NCBI GenBank assembly: GCA_002702065.1
Contig: NZXX01000013.1
Coordinates: 1 to 64,000, forward strand
Source of the DNA: Anaerolineaceae bacterium
GTDB taxonomy: Bacteria; Chloroflexota; Anaerolineae; Aggregatilineales; Phototrophicaceae
Direction of reading: 5' to 3'
DNA: 64,000 nucleotides
Position numbers and translations under genes: made by a program. The first letter of the stretch is position 1; the number at the start of each line of letters is the position of its first letter. The notes below the pieces were generated by a model. That model ran no database searches. It was not told where the DNA came from and saw nothing but the letters and a program-made list of their open reading frames with translations. Positions 18,807-26,693 of this stretch are shown piece by piece.

Positions 18807-19589
18807 TTACTGTCCGTTAAATTGTGGCGCGCGTTTTTCGATGAAGGCCTGTATGCCTTCGTCTTTGTCCTCGGTCATAAAGAGGAGCGCCGTTGAATCC
18901 ATTTCCATATCGAGCGCCGTCGGCAGCGAGGCTTCCATACCTTCCCGCATCAGCCGCTTCGCCATGCTGACCGCCAGCGGCGCACAATCCCGGTTGATGG
19001 TGCGGGCCAGTTCCAGCGCTGCTGCGACGACCTCGCCTTTTGGCGCCACTTCGGTCACGATGTTCAGTTCGTAAGCCCGCCGCGCATCAATGGTTTCGGC
19101 TGCACAGATCATGCGCCGCGCCACATACGGGCCAACCGCGCGCGTCAGACGCTGGGTGCCGCCGCCGCCCGGCAGCAAACCGAGCTTGGCCTCTGGCAGA
19201 GCAAACTTGGCATTCTCCGCCGCGACGATGATGTCTGCCGCCAGCGCGATTTCGAAGCCACCGCCAAAGGCATAGCCGTTCACGGCAGCGATCACCGGGC
19301 AGTCCAGCCGTTCCATCTTCTCCATCACCCGCCGCCCCAGCCGCTGAAATGCCCGGAACTCCGCCAGGGTCATCGTCTCATAAGGGCCAATATCTGCCCC
19401 GGCGACAAAAGCCCGCCCCTCGCCCGTCAGGATGAGGACCTGTGCGCGCTGTTCGCGGGTAGCAAGCGAGTCGAAAAAGGCGTCAAGCTCCTGATACATT
19501 TGCTCGTTGATGGCGTTGAGCTTGTCGGGCCGGTTGAAATAGAGCAGCAAAATGCCATCGTGATTTTCGATGCGGATTGTTTCGTACAT
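18807..19589 (-). CDS. Enoyl-CoA hydratase/isomerase (crotonase) family protein
   Basis: A 260-residue crotonase. The oxyanion-hole segments are F-V-A-G-A-D-I and G-Y-A-F-G-G-G-F-E-I-A-L. Both catalytic glutamates of true hydratases are in place: E in G-G-G-F-E, and E in L-P-E-A-K-L-G-L-L-P before G-G-G-G-T-Q-R-L. It therefore probably hydrates an enoyl-CoA, though crotonases can also cleave or isomerise. It sits 2 bp after the DUF4432 gene and 20 bp before the CoA-transferase, consistent with one mRNA and one pathway. Confidence 0.92.
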   Translation of the reverse strand: MYETIRIENHDGILLLYFNRPDKLNAINEQMYQELDAFFDSLATREQRAQVLILTGEGRAFVAGADIGPYETMTLAEFRAFQRLGRRVMEKMERLDCPVIAAVNGYAFGGGFEIALAADIIVAAENAKFALPEAKLGLLPGGGGTQRLTRAVGPYVARRMICAAETIDARRAYELNIVTEVAPKGEVVAAALELARTINRDCAPLAVSMAKRLMREGMEASLPTALDMEMDSTALLFMTEDKDEGIQAFIEKRAPQFNGQ

Positions 19590-19591
19590 CC

Positions 19592-20686
19592 TTAACTCCT
19601 GTAATCCGGCAGGCCATGCCTGGCTGCAAAGTCGTCTATTGCTGCTTCACCTGCCAGCACGCCAAACTCCACCGTGTAAGCCACGCTCTCCCAGGGTTCG
19701 AGGAAGCGCAGTCGCCCGGCTTCGCGCTCGACCGCCCGTCCTTCAACCCAGGCGTTGGCCGGTTCCAGCCCGGTCACATAATTGCCGGACTGCATACATT
19801 TCCAGTTGGCGAACCAGGGCAGGGTTTCATGCGAATACGACAGGTAAACAGCCACCGGCTCATCCGCCGCACAGCCGACCAGCGCCACATGGGCCATACC
19901 GCTGCCATCCGGGCGCGGGCGATGGTAAAACAACTGGTGGTCACGACCGATGGCCGGGGGTTCGAAGCGCTCCCATTGATCCAGCGCCAGCGTCGACACC
20001 TCGTCACGTCCGATGGTTTCGACCACATTCAGCAGCAGGCGCGATTCTTCGCTGAGGATGGGAAAGCCGACGTTGAAGTGATACAGCATCATGTGCGGCA
20101 CGGTGCTGTAGGTGCGGTTTTCGACCGTGTCGCTTATCTTCAGGTAAGACGCGCCCAGTTCCGTCGAAATCTCGCGGGTCATTATCAGGTTGGTGCCGAG
20201 CGCCGCTGTCTCGGTCACTTTGCCGCGCGCCCACAGGCGATAGCGGTCGCCGTCCCAGCCGGCATCGGCCCAGACATTGCTGGCAGGTGCATAGCTGATG
20301 CGCCCGTGAATACCCAGGTCTTCACCCGCATCCTGCGAGGGCGACCCCATATAACTCAGCCCGCCCGTCGTCAGCAAACCGCCCGCATAACCCCGCATCC
20401 AGCCCATGTCTTCCGGCTCGAAGTAGGCGGCGTGGACCTGCCCCGGCGAGGCACGCCAGTACAGCGGAACACCGTTATAGTAAGCAGCGCCAATATCCAG
20501 TGCGCGGCCCGGCAGCACGCTGAACTCGAAGCCGCTGCCGGTGCGGAAGTCGATGACATCAACCCCCTCAGCGAAGCCTTCGCGCAAGGTCGCCCGGCGC
20601 ACGCTGGCAAACTGCGCCATGTCCGAGCTGTAAGCCTGAAGGCTGCTTTTTGATAATGCGCGTCCGAACAAATCAGGCATCGTCAT
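19592..20686 (-). CDS. DUF4432 family aldose-epimerase-like protein
   Basis: About 364 residues of a galactose-mutarotase-like beta-sandwich (DUF4432). Signs are G-F-A-E-G-V-D-V-I-D-F-R-T-G-S-G-F-E, the stretch V-L-P-G-R-A-L-D-I-G, H-G-R-I near residue 140, and H-M-M-L-Y-H-F-N-V-G-F-P typical of the family. Members bind or epimerise sugars, and most substrates are unknown. The ATG at 20686 is chosen because it lies 10 bp after the SDR stop. A longer frame to 20878 would overlap the SDR and has unlikely composition. ATG 20680 is an alternative. Confidence 0.85.
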   Translation of the reverse strand: MTMPDLFGRALSKSSLQAYSSDMAQFASVRRATLREGFAEGVDVIDFRTGSGFEFSVLPGRALDIGAAYYNGVPLYWRASPGQVHAAYFEPEDMGWMRGYAGGLLTTGGLSYMGSPSQDAGEDLGIHGRISYAPASNVWADAGWDGDRYRLWARGKVTETAALGTNLIMTREISTELGASYLKISDTVENRTYSTVPHMMLYHFNVGFPILSEESRLLLNVVETIGRDEVSTLALDQWERFEPPAIGRDHQLFYHRPRPDGSGMAHVALVGCAADEPVAVYLSYSHETLPWFANWKCMQSGNYVTGLEPANAWVEGRAVEREAGRLRFLEPWESVAYTVEFGVLAGEAAIDDFAARHGLPDYRS

Positions 20687-20696
20687 CGTGGCCCCC

Positions 20697-21470
20697 TCAA
20701 CCGCCGCCTGCCAGCTGGCCGCCGTCGACGACCAGACAGGTGCCGGTAACCCACTCGGCGTCGTCCGAGGCCAGATACAGCGCAGCGCGGGCGATGTCCT
20801 GCCCGGTGCCGATGCGCCCCAGCGGGTTGCCTTCATCCCATTTGGCACGTTCAGCTGCCGGGTCGTCGGCCTGCGCAAAAACCCACTCGTTCATCGGCGT
20901 GTCAATCGCGCCGGGGGCAATCGAGTTGCAGCGAATTTTCTGTTTGCTGTATTCCATCGCCACCTGCCGCGACAGCGCGATAATCGCCCCTTTGGTTGCT
21001 GCGTAACCCGCCCAGCCAGGGAAACCGCGCCAGCCCTGAGTCGAAGCGATGTTGATCACGGCGCCGCCGCCGCGTTCCAGCAGGTGCGGGATGCCGTACT
21101 TGTTGACGCGAAAGACCCCTTTGAGGTTAATTTCCAGCACCTGGTCCAGGTCTTCTTCAGGCATATCCACCACCGACCCGGCAATCGCCACCCCGGCATT
21201 GGCAACCAGTATGTCCAGCCCGCCAAAGCGCTGTGCCGTCTGGTCGATGGCTGAGCGCACAGCCGATGACGAACGCACATCGGCAGGGAAAATGCCGCAC
21301 TGCCCGCCCGCCGCTTCGACCTGTCGCTGGGTGTCCTTCAGGGCTTCAGCATCCCGATCGAGCAGGCCCAGAACAGCGCCTTCACTGGCGAAGCGCACAG
21401 CCGTTGCCTGCCCTATCCCCTTGCCTGCTCCGGTAATGAATGCGACTTTGCCTTTCAAACGCATGACCAT
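20697..21470 (-). CDS. SDR family NAD(P)-dependent dehydrogenase
   Basis: A 257-residue classical short-chain dehydrogenase. It has the T-G-A-G-K-G-I-G cofactor loop, N-A-G after strand 4, catalytic Y-A-A-T-K and a preceding Ser, and the P-G-A-I-D-T-P substrate-loop motif. The acidic residue in L-L-D-R-D after strand 2 favours NAD over NADP. The likely reaction is oxidation of a sugar or hydroxyacyl group. The start could be the third codon (ATG at 21464), which gives better spacing to GAGG. It is the second gene of the operon, 38 bp after the regulator. Confidence 0.92.
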   Translation of the reverse strand: MVMRLKGKVAFITGAGKGIGQATAVRFASEGAVLGLLDRDAEALKDTQRQVEAAGGQCGIFPADVRSSSAVRSAIDQTAQRFGGLDILVANAGVAIAGSVVDMPEEDLDQVLEINLKGVFRVNKYGIPHLLERGGGAVINIASTQGWRGFPGWAGYAATKGAIIALSRQVAMEYSKQKIRCNSIAPGAIDTPMNEWVFAQADDPAAERAKWDEGNPLGRIGTGQDIARAALYLASDDAEWVTGTCLVVDGGQLAGGG

Positions 21471-21508
21471 GCCTCTACTGTGCTGCTTGAAATAATTTGC
21501 GAAAAACT

Positions 21509-23230
21509 TCAGTCGTGGTCCTCAACTTCACCCGCGACCAGCACCTCAATCCCCATCTGGCTAAATGCCAGACGCTGGGACGCCCATATACCAGAGTCCG
21601 TCACCAGGATGTCGGCGCTGTCCAGCGTGGCGACGTGGTAATTGGATTCGCTGTCCAGCACCGTATGATCGGCCAGCACGATAATTTCGCGCGCGGCCCG
21701 GATCATGGTGCGGCGCAGTTCGGCTTCGGCCATCGTCACCGATGAGATGCCAAAATCGGTCGAAATCCCGCCGGCCACCAGAAATGCCTTGTCCACGCGG
21801 ATTTCATTCAAGAGCAGATGCGCGCCTCTACCCGTAAAGGACCCACTCTCCGGGTCATATTCGCCACCCGTCAGGATCAGCTTCAGGTTCTCGCTGCGGT
21901 GCAGCCGCTGGAACACATCCAGCGAGTTGGTGATGACCGTCAGGTTTTGGCGATCCTGAATAAACTGGGTGATGTTGCTGGTCGGAATGCCGGTATCCAG
22001 CAGCACGGTGTCGCCATCCTGAATAAGCGAGGCCGCCATTTTGCCGATCAGACGGCGCAGCTCACGAATCTCGTTGTTGAGGTCGGCAGCAAGGTCCCTG
22101 ACGGTGAAGCGGATGTTGAGGTCGGCGGCATACCGTGCCATCGCACGCGCCAGATTCTGATACCATTCGTGCGTCCGGTAGAGGATGACGAATGAGACTT
22201 CGCGCGCCTCCGCCAGCGGGCTGACATCTGCCACCCACGCAGGGGTACGCAAGCGCGTCCATGCCTCCGGGATAGCCGCCCAGCCATCGCGGGTTTCGCG
22301 GTAATATTCATTCACGTTGTCGGCTGTCAGCAAGGCATAGGGCGTCATCACCGCGTCCCCGATTTCCTCGCCATTCCACAGATGCACAATGGCCGCAATC
22401 GCCAGTCGTGCAACCGCATCCGGAAACAGCCCGACACAGGCCGCAAGCGGGTTTTCGGCGGTCAACGCGCGGATAACCGTGTCCCCTTCCACGCCGACAT
22501 TCACGGCGATAAGCTGGTCCGGGTTCCGGTTCAGGTCGAGATACGCCTGCATCCCGGCCAGAATAGAATCGTCATTGATGCCAAACATGATATTGATTTC
22601 GGGGTGCAGCCTTAAAGCGTCGGCCACCACCTGATAAACATTGCTGTAAAGGCCGCCGCCGTCGATGCTCTCGATATGCAGCCTGTTATCCAGAACAGCT
22701 CTGATGCCATCCTTGAAGCCCCGGCTGCGCTCTCTGGTATTGGGGAATTTGTTCTGGGTGATGTCCAGAACATACGCCGGGGTCCCGTCCACGCGGGCGC
22801 GCAGAAATTGCTCACCCGTCCACTGCCCCAGCAAGTATCCCGCCTCGTAATTGTCCGGCCCCAGGTAAATCGCACCATCCTGCGGGCACGATTCCGCCAG
22901 AAAAGGAATGTTCTTGCGCAGCGTCCGTTCGCGCAGGGTATGCGACGCGTTGTTCTGCACCGGCGCCAGAATCAGCGCGTCGGTCGCGCCCATCGTGCTG
23001 TCCTCAACCTGCTGTTGCAGCAGGCCCAACCCGGCCCCGGCGGGAACAGCCCCGCCATGCGTGCGTTCCAGCAGTTGCAGATTTTCCAGTTTGCGCAGAT
23101 CACGCCGGATTGTCGCCTCGGTGACGTCGAAATACTCGGCCAGCTGCCGCACAGCCGAGCCGCCACCACTGTTAACGAGGTTTACGATTTCTTTCTCGCG
23201 ATCAGAAAGCATCAATGATGTACGGTTCAT
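21509..23230 (-). CDS. DeoR-family regulator with inserted sugar-binding-protein domain
   Basis: A 573-residue protein with three parts. Residues 1-62 are a DeoR winged helix (D-V-T-E-A-T-I-R-R-D-L recognition helix, H-G-G-A wing). Residues 70-315 resemble a periplasmic-binding-protein/LacI sensor from its second helix onward (D-A-L-I-L-A-P-V, Y-L-G-P-D-N-Y-E-A-G-Y, F-G-I-N-D-D-S). Residues 392-560 are the DeoR C-terminal sensor (D-G-D-T-V-L-L-D-T-G, V-A-G-G-I-S, A-D-H-T). Residues 343-390 look like the missing first strand-helix-strand of the binding protein. ATG 23230 is preferred: the upstream promoter sits just before it and the longer frame to 23374 crosses the promoter. It heads the ten-gene operon. 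Confidence 0.88.
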   Translation of the reverse strand: MNRTSLMLSDREKEIVNLVNSGGGSAVRQLAEYFDVTEATIRRDLRKLENLQLLERTHGGAVPAGAGLGLLQQQVEDSTMGATDALILAPVQNNASHTLRERTLRKNIPFLAESCPQDGAIYLGPDNYEAGYLLGQWTGEQFLRARVDGTPAYVLDITQNKFPNTRERSRGFKDGIRAVLDNRLHIESIDGGGLYSNVYQVVADALRLHPEINIMFGINDDSILAGMQAYLDLNRNPDQLIAVNVGVEGDTVIRALTAENPLAACVGLFPDAVARLAIAAIVHLWNGEEIGDAVMTPYALLTADNVNEYYRETRDGWAAIPEAWTRLRTPAWVADVSPLAEAREVSFVILYRTHEWYQNLARAMARYAADLNIRFTVRDLAADLNNEIRELRRLIGKMAASLIQDGDTVLLDTGIPTSNITQFIQDRQNLTVITNSLDVFQRLHRSENLKLILTGGEYDPESGSFTGRGAHLLLNEIRVDKAFLVAGGISTDFGISSVTMAEAELRRTMIRAAREIIVLADHTVLDSESNYHVATLDSADILVTDSGIWASQRLAFSQMGIEVLVAGEVEDHD

Positions 23231-23243
23231 GTCTATTTTGTTT

Positions 23244-23258
23244 TCGAAATATTTTCGA
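23244..23258 (-). promoter_or_regulatory. Candidate operator palindrome of the long operon
   Basis: TCGAAA and TTTCGA form perfect 6-bp arms around a TAT centre. The site lies just downstream of the expected transcription start and upstream of the regulator ATG. There a bound repressor would block the promoter at 23268-23296. Autoregulation by the encoded DeoR-type protein is inference. Confidence 0.55.
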
Positions 23259-23267
23259 TATGGCGGG

Positions 23268-23296
23268 ATATTATTCTTTTTATGTTCGTTTGTCAA
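23268..23296 (-). promoter_or_regulatory. Sigma-70-type promoter for the ten-gene operon
   Basis: On the minus strand TTGACA (23296-23291) and TAATAT (23273-23268) are separated by exactly 17 bp. The -35 hexamer is a perfect match and the -10 hexamer matches 5 of 6. Transcription should start near 23261, about 30 bp before the regulator ATG. Confidence 0.7.
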
Positions 23297-23577
23297 GAAA
23301 ATCGGCGTCTGGTTGCAAAAAGTGAGGATGAAATGGCACGAACAGTGCCGGAACACGCGGCCCGCTGGAAACATTCATCATAGGATATCAAGCCGTGTTT
23401 AGGCGCTGGTTAACTTCACGTGTCCAGACAAGGAGAGGCATATAGCACGGGATATAGAGGGTCGTCAGATCGGTGGTGCGTAGGGTTAGGTCAGGTAATA
23501 ACAAAACCAGCATCAGGCAGAGTCGTTGATCGCACTCGCCTGACGCTGGTTTGCCGGAAGACAATGCAACCGGGGGA
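23297..23577. other. Intergenic stretch without recognised feature
   Basis: Between the operon promoter and the stop of the DUF4386 gene I see no supported coding frame, RNA gene or clear terminator. The frame that extends the regulator upstream to 23374 crosses the promoter and is not supported. Confidence 0.5.
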
Positions 23578-24321
23578 TTATTGCAGGCGCTGCTGCCACT
23601 TGTTCAGGTTGACGCCCTTGATCAGCAGCCACACCGGGAAGGCGATCTCGCTGACCGAGATTACCATCGCGATCAAATCGGGTGTGGTGGTGTAGCCGTC
23701 GATGAACAGCAGGCCCACAGTATCGAAGGCGTAACCAAACCCGGCCAGCAGGAACAGGATGCCCAGAACGCGGGGGAAGTAGCCGGACTGGAAGATGAGG
23801 ACACCGAGTGCGAAAACATGGATGACCAGAAACGCAATCCCCAGTGTGAACCCATAGCTGTGGGCATCGAGGAATAGCGACACCAGCGCATTGCTCTGGG
23901 CGGTGTCGAATGCGGTCCCATTGATGACCAGCAGGACAAAGACATAGTTCAGCAGGTTGATACCGTGAATTGTCGTCATAATCAACCGGGAGACAGCGGC
24001 CAGCAACGACAGGGTTCGATTAACCGGTTTCAGCAGCACATAGAGGATAATCGTCAGAACAACCTCGCTCAGCAGCACGACGAGTTCCGCACCAATGCCG
24101 CCCATACGAAACAGGTCCTGCGATGCGCTGATATTCGCGACGGTCAGCGCCGCATCATCGGGTACGATGAGTGTCGAAGGCAGGTACATGTGGGCAATGA
24201 TCGCGGCGACGGTGATCACGAGATACAGGACGCCCGCCAGTCTGGCGTAACGCATGGGTGATGCGGTGACGGGACGATCTTCGATGGTCATGTTGGCTTG
24301 TGCAATGGTGCTGGTGCTCAT
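23578..24321 (-). CDS. DUF4386 family integral membrane protein
   Basis: A 247-residue protein with six to seven hydrophobic segments and short loops, matching DUF4386 in size and pattern. R-L-A-G-V-L-Y-L-V-I-T starts the first segment, and the F-D-T-V-G-L-L and P-D-L-I-A regions are near the end. AGGGGA lies at a good distance before the ATG. The function of the family is unknown. It stands alone upstream of the regulator operon on the same strand, without a close gene partner. Confidence 0.85.
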   Translation of the reverse strand: MSTSTIAQANMTIEDRPVTASPMRYARLAGVLYLVITVAAIIAHMYLPSTLIVPDDAALTVANISASQDLFRMGGIGAELVVLLSEVVLTIILYVLLKPVNRTLSLLAAVSRLIMTTIHGINLLNYVFVLLVINGTAFDTAQSNALVSLFLDAHSYGFTLGIAFLVIHVFALGVLIFQSGYFPRVLGILFLLAGFGYAFDTVGLLFIDGYTTTPDLIAMVISVSEIAFPVWLLIKGVNLNKWQQRLQ

Positions 24322-24435
24322 GATTGTTCCCCTTTTAATGGTTAGGTCTTCTGTACAAACGAATGATGAGTTATTGCTGTTATGGCGTAATAGCCGACCC
24401 CGCTGCCGGAGCCGGGTCTATGCGATTGACTGAGA

Positions 24436-24519
24436 TCAAGGGCAGGCGCAGGTCACGGATTTGCCGCAGCAGCCGGATCTGGTAAAGCATGGGTTGTGAC
24501 TGTTTTTTGGGTCTGTCAT
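24436..24519 (-). CDS. Possible 27-residue cysteine-rich peptide
   Basis: An in-frame ATG gives M-T-D-P-K-N-S-H-N-P, then five cysteines in the last 17 residues (C-F-T-R-S-G-C-C-G-K, C-A-C-P) before TGA. Another in-frame ATG lies 6 bp upstream. An AGG is close by, but the ribosome site is not strong. It could be a metal-binding or secreted peptide or a chance frame. The rest of 24322-24915 shows only repeat remnants. Confidence 0.3.
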   Translation of the reverse strand: MTDPKNSHNPCFTRSGCCGKSVTCACP

Positions 24520-24751
24520 CGTCATTTGCCTGCGCGTTTTGCTCTCTCGTTCAATTGAAGATAAGCATATCCGCCAGGCGGTGTTGGTGGGTAGACACTT
24601 AAGTGTGCATTGGGGGTGTTGATCGGTGTGGTGATAAGCCGCCCAGTTCACGCGCGCGGGCAATCGGCTCGGTGCGGCGCTGAACACCGAGCTTGGCGTC
24701 AATGCGGCTATTCTTTCAGAGCATCACAATCCGTTTTTCGGCAGCCGGATT

Positions 24752-24870
24752 CGGAGACATCCAAGCCGATGCAGCAAAGAAGATGATCGTGGTATGCTTG
24801 GAACGCATCCGCAGAAGCCGTCAGCGTCCCCATGAGAGGCCATCCGCCCATTGACCAAACGCCGTCGCAG
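24752..24870. repeat. Decayed dispersed repeat (two segments)
   Basis: A 23-bp segment at 24752-24774 is repeated exactly at 26588-26610. A 30-bp segment at 24841-24870 recurs at 25809-25838 with 28 of 30 bases the same. The copies lie in gene-poor sequence and look like remnants of one larger element. Confidence 0.6.
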
Positions 24871-24915
24871 GCAGATGAACGATGCGGCCTGATTCTTCTA
24901 TCCCACAGCCAGAAC

Positions 24916-24947
24916 AAAAAACGGGACTCCGGTGCGGGGTCCCGTTT
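24916..24947 (-). terminator. Rho-independent terminator
   Basis: AAACGGGAC (24919-24927) pairs with GTCCCGTTT (24939-24947). On the minus strand the stem is followed by a run of U. It lies 20 bp after the stop of the secreted protein gene. Confidence 0.85.
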
Positions 24948-24966
24948 GATTCTCGGCACTGATGAA

Positions 24967-25518
24967 CTAGCCTCCGAGACTGATCTCCAGGGTTTCGACC
25001 AGATTGCTGCATGTGTAACCGCAGAAGAAATTGATCATTCGATAGGTAAAGAGGGTGCCATCACCCAGGCGATACTGGCGCTTGATCTGTTTCGCACCTG
25101 CGCCAGGATTATCGACTGTAAGTTGGATGCCGGGGTAGGCCGCTGCGATCTCGGCGGGTGTGGAAGGCAGTACCTGATACGAACCCTCGCCGCCTGTATG
25201 GATACCGGTGCCCGTATAAAAGGCACTTGGCGCCCAGGTCATCGGCTTGGCAATGAGTTCGCTCACGCTGCCGCCGCTGTAACGGACGAAGATGGCACCG
25301 CCGCGCCCGGCGTAATCGTAATGGACGTCGTAGCCGCCGTAGGTGTAGGCTTTATTGCCGATTGCGCTGCTGACCTGCTGCCGTGTCATGCCCAGGCTGG
25401 CCCCGGCGATACTTTGGCCTTCGATGATGCTGACGTTCTGTGCCAGAGTGGTACTGGTGCCAAAAATCAGCAGCACCAGCAGCAAGATTCCAATGAATGC
25501 TTTACGCGAAACGTTCAT
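24967..25518 (-). CDS. Secreted hypothetical protein
   Basis: A 183-residue protein with a Sec signal peptide (M-N-V-S-R-K, leucine-rich core, L-A-Q). The mature part begins with V-S-I-I-E-G-Q-S-I-A-G-A-S-L-G-M-T, a layout seen in small outer-surface proteins where the 'G-x-x-L-G-M-T' turn starts a repeated fold. Two cysteines near the C-terminus (F-F-C-G-Y-T-C) could form a disulphide. ATG 25518 follows AAGGTGA. A longer frame to 25554 is less likely. The function is unknown. It is followed by a strong terminator and appears monocistronic. Confidence 0.75.
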   Translation of the reverse strand: MNVSRKAFIGILLLVLLIFGTSTTLAQNVSIIEGQSIAGASLGMTRQQVSSAIGNKAYTYGGYDVHYDYAGRGGAIFVRYSGGSVSELIAKPMTWAPSAFYTGTGIHTGGEGSYQVLPSTPAEIAAAYPGIQLTVDNPGAGAKQIKRQYRLGDGTLFTYRMINFFCGYTCSNLVETLEISLGG

Positions 25519-25936
25519 AATTTCACCTTTCATTCTCAATAAGCGTTGGCCCACTCGGCAGGCAACCTGAGAATCAGGGAATAATCTTACAGAAATATTG
25601 CGTATAGATGAAAATATTTGTAGGACGTAGAATCTGCGTCAAGGGGCCAGTCAGGTTTCAGGTTCGTACAGCCAGTGACGCAGTCGTGAGCAGCTGCGAT
25701 ATGACCAGTGCAGCGAGCAATCGCAGCAGAGGATGGCTCCATTCACGTTTTGATCTTCAGAGGATGAGGTAACGGCGAGCGATATCCGTCAGCGGCGACT
25801 TGTGAGACCATCCGCCCCTTGATCAAACGCCGTCGCAGACATCGGATGCAGTCAACTTTCGTACGACTAACGTCTCCTTTGCTTTTCTACTGCCACAAAA
25901 CCAAGGCGACAGCCGCACTTTCACCATTTGCGTTGT
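25519..25936. other. Gene-free stretch with one repeat remnant
   Basis: No supported gene is visible. It holds the upstream region of the secreted protein gene and the second copy (25809-25838) of the 30-bp dispersed repeat. The sequence is less GC-rich than the neighbouring operons. Confidence 0.5.
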
Positions 25937-26408
25937 TTACAGGGCATCTCTATATCTGATATTGTCTTCAAGCAACCTATTGAAGAATTCAGACACACTG
26001 GAGTGCGTAATCTTAAGATAATCATCTTCATGATATTGATAAAGTGGAGGATCATCGTCATCATTGTTTGTAAGAAACCACGCAAATGAGGAAGCCAGGT
26101 GCGTTACAAAGACAAAGGCATCTTCCGGGAACTGATCCTTATGTTTTTCGTCCATGGACATTGTTGTTTTCAATTCGCTCTTCAGCTCAAGTAGGTCCCG
26201 GTAACCAGAATCATCTCCCCAAAAAAGCACCTGAATACCATACCCAGCATGTTCCAGCAGATCACGAAACGTATGTGGCAGGCGCTTGACCCCCCTGTGC
26301 ATCCATAACGTTCTGAATCTCCTGTACCGTGAAGCCCTTCACATTTTCATCGTAAATAAGTCGGCTGGCAATCAGCTTTTTCGCAAATGTTTCACCAAAT
26401 GAGGTCAT
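25937..26408 (-). pseudogene. SUKH/SMI1-KNR4 family gene with a frameshift
   Basis: The downstream frame (stop at 25937) encodes a SUKH-like C-terminal part (K-R-L-P-H-T-F-R-D-L-L-E-H-A-G-Y-G, then G-D-D-S-G-Y-R-D-L). The expected N-terminal helix T-V-Q-E-I-Q-N-V-M is read in another frame from ATG 26408, which has a GGAG site. The frames meet at a run of six G (minus strand, 26290-26295). Removing one G joins them as D-A-Q-G-V-K-R-L-P. SUKH proteins are often immunity proteins against contact-delivered toxins, but no toxin gene is nearby. It is either a broken gene or a homopolymer sequencing error. Confidence 0.65.
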
Positions 26409-26587
26409 GCCCTTTTACTCCAATTCGCATACAGGCGGCCTTGCTTCATGATGCCTGACATCTAGTCTAATGCCCATTTCTACGAAGCGCCTGCATTTGT
26501 GAGCCATTACACCATCTGCGCCTGGGTCAAATTGCCGACCTGTGTACGTTGCCAAACTCATTCAGACAGAATAGCAGTATAAAATAG

Positions 26588-26610
26588 CGGAGACATCCAA
26601 GCCGATGCAG
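26588..26610. repeat. Copy of the 23-bp dispersed repeat
   Basis: Identical to 24752-24774. It lies in the 26409-26693 gap, where I see no gene. Confidence 0.6.
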
Positions 26611-26693
26611 TGGCTGGATACGATAGGTCAAAGAAGGCATTCCAGCGCTGCTTCGAGGGCGTCATTCCCTGATCCATGAGGGATTCGCGGGCG

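Noticed and set aside
17779..19074. Plus-strand open frame of 431 codons
   Set aside because: Antisense to the CoA-transferase and crotonase genes; no family resemblance.
20687..20878. Upstream extension of the DUF4432 gene
   Set aside because: It overlaps the end of the SDR gene, has unlikely composition (many Arg, Pro and Trp) and no ribosome site. The start 10 bp after the SDR stop is better.
23231..23374. Upstream extension of the DeoR-type regulator
   Set aside because: It crosses the near-consensus promoter and palindrome and lacks homology to DeoR N-termini.
23240..23700. CRISPR array or tRNA in intergenic stretches
   Set aside because: No regularly spaced identical repeats and no cloverleaf with CCA-like end were seen here or in other gaps; short GACTGA repeats are too degenerate for CRISPR.
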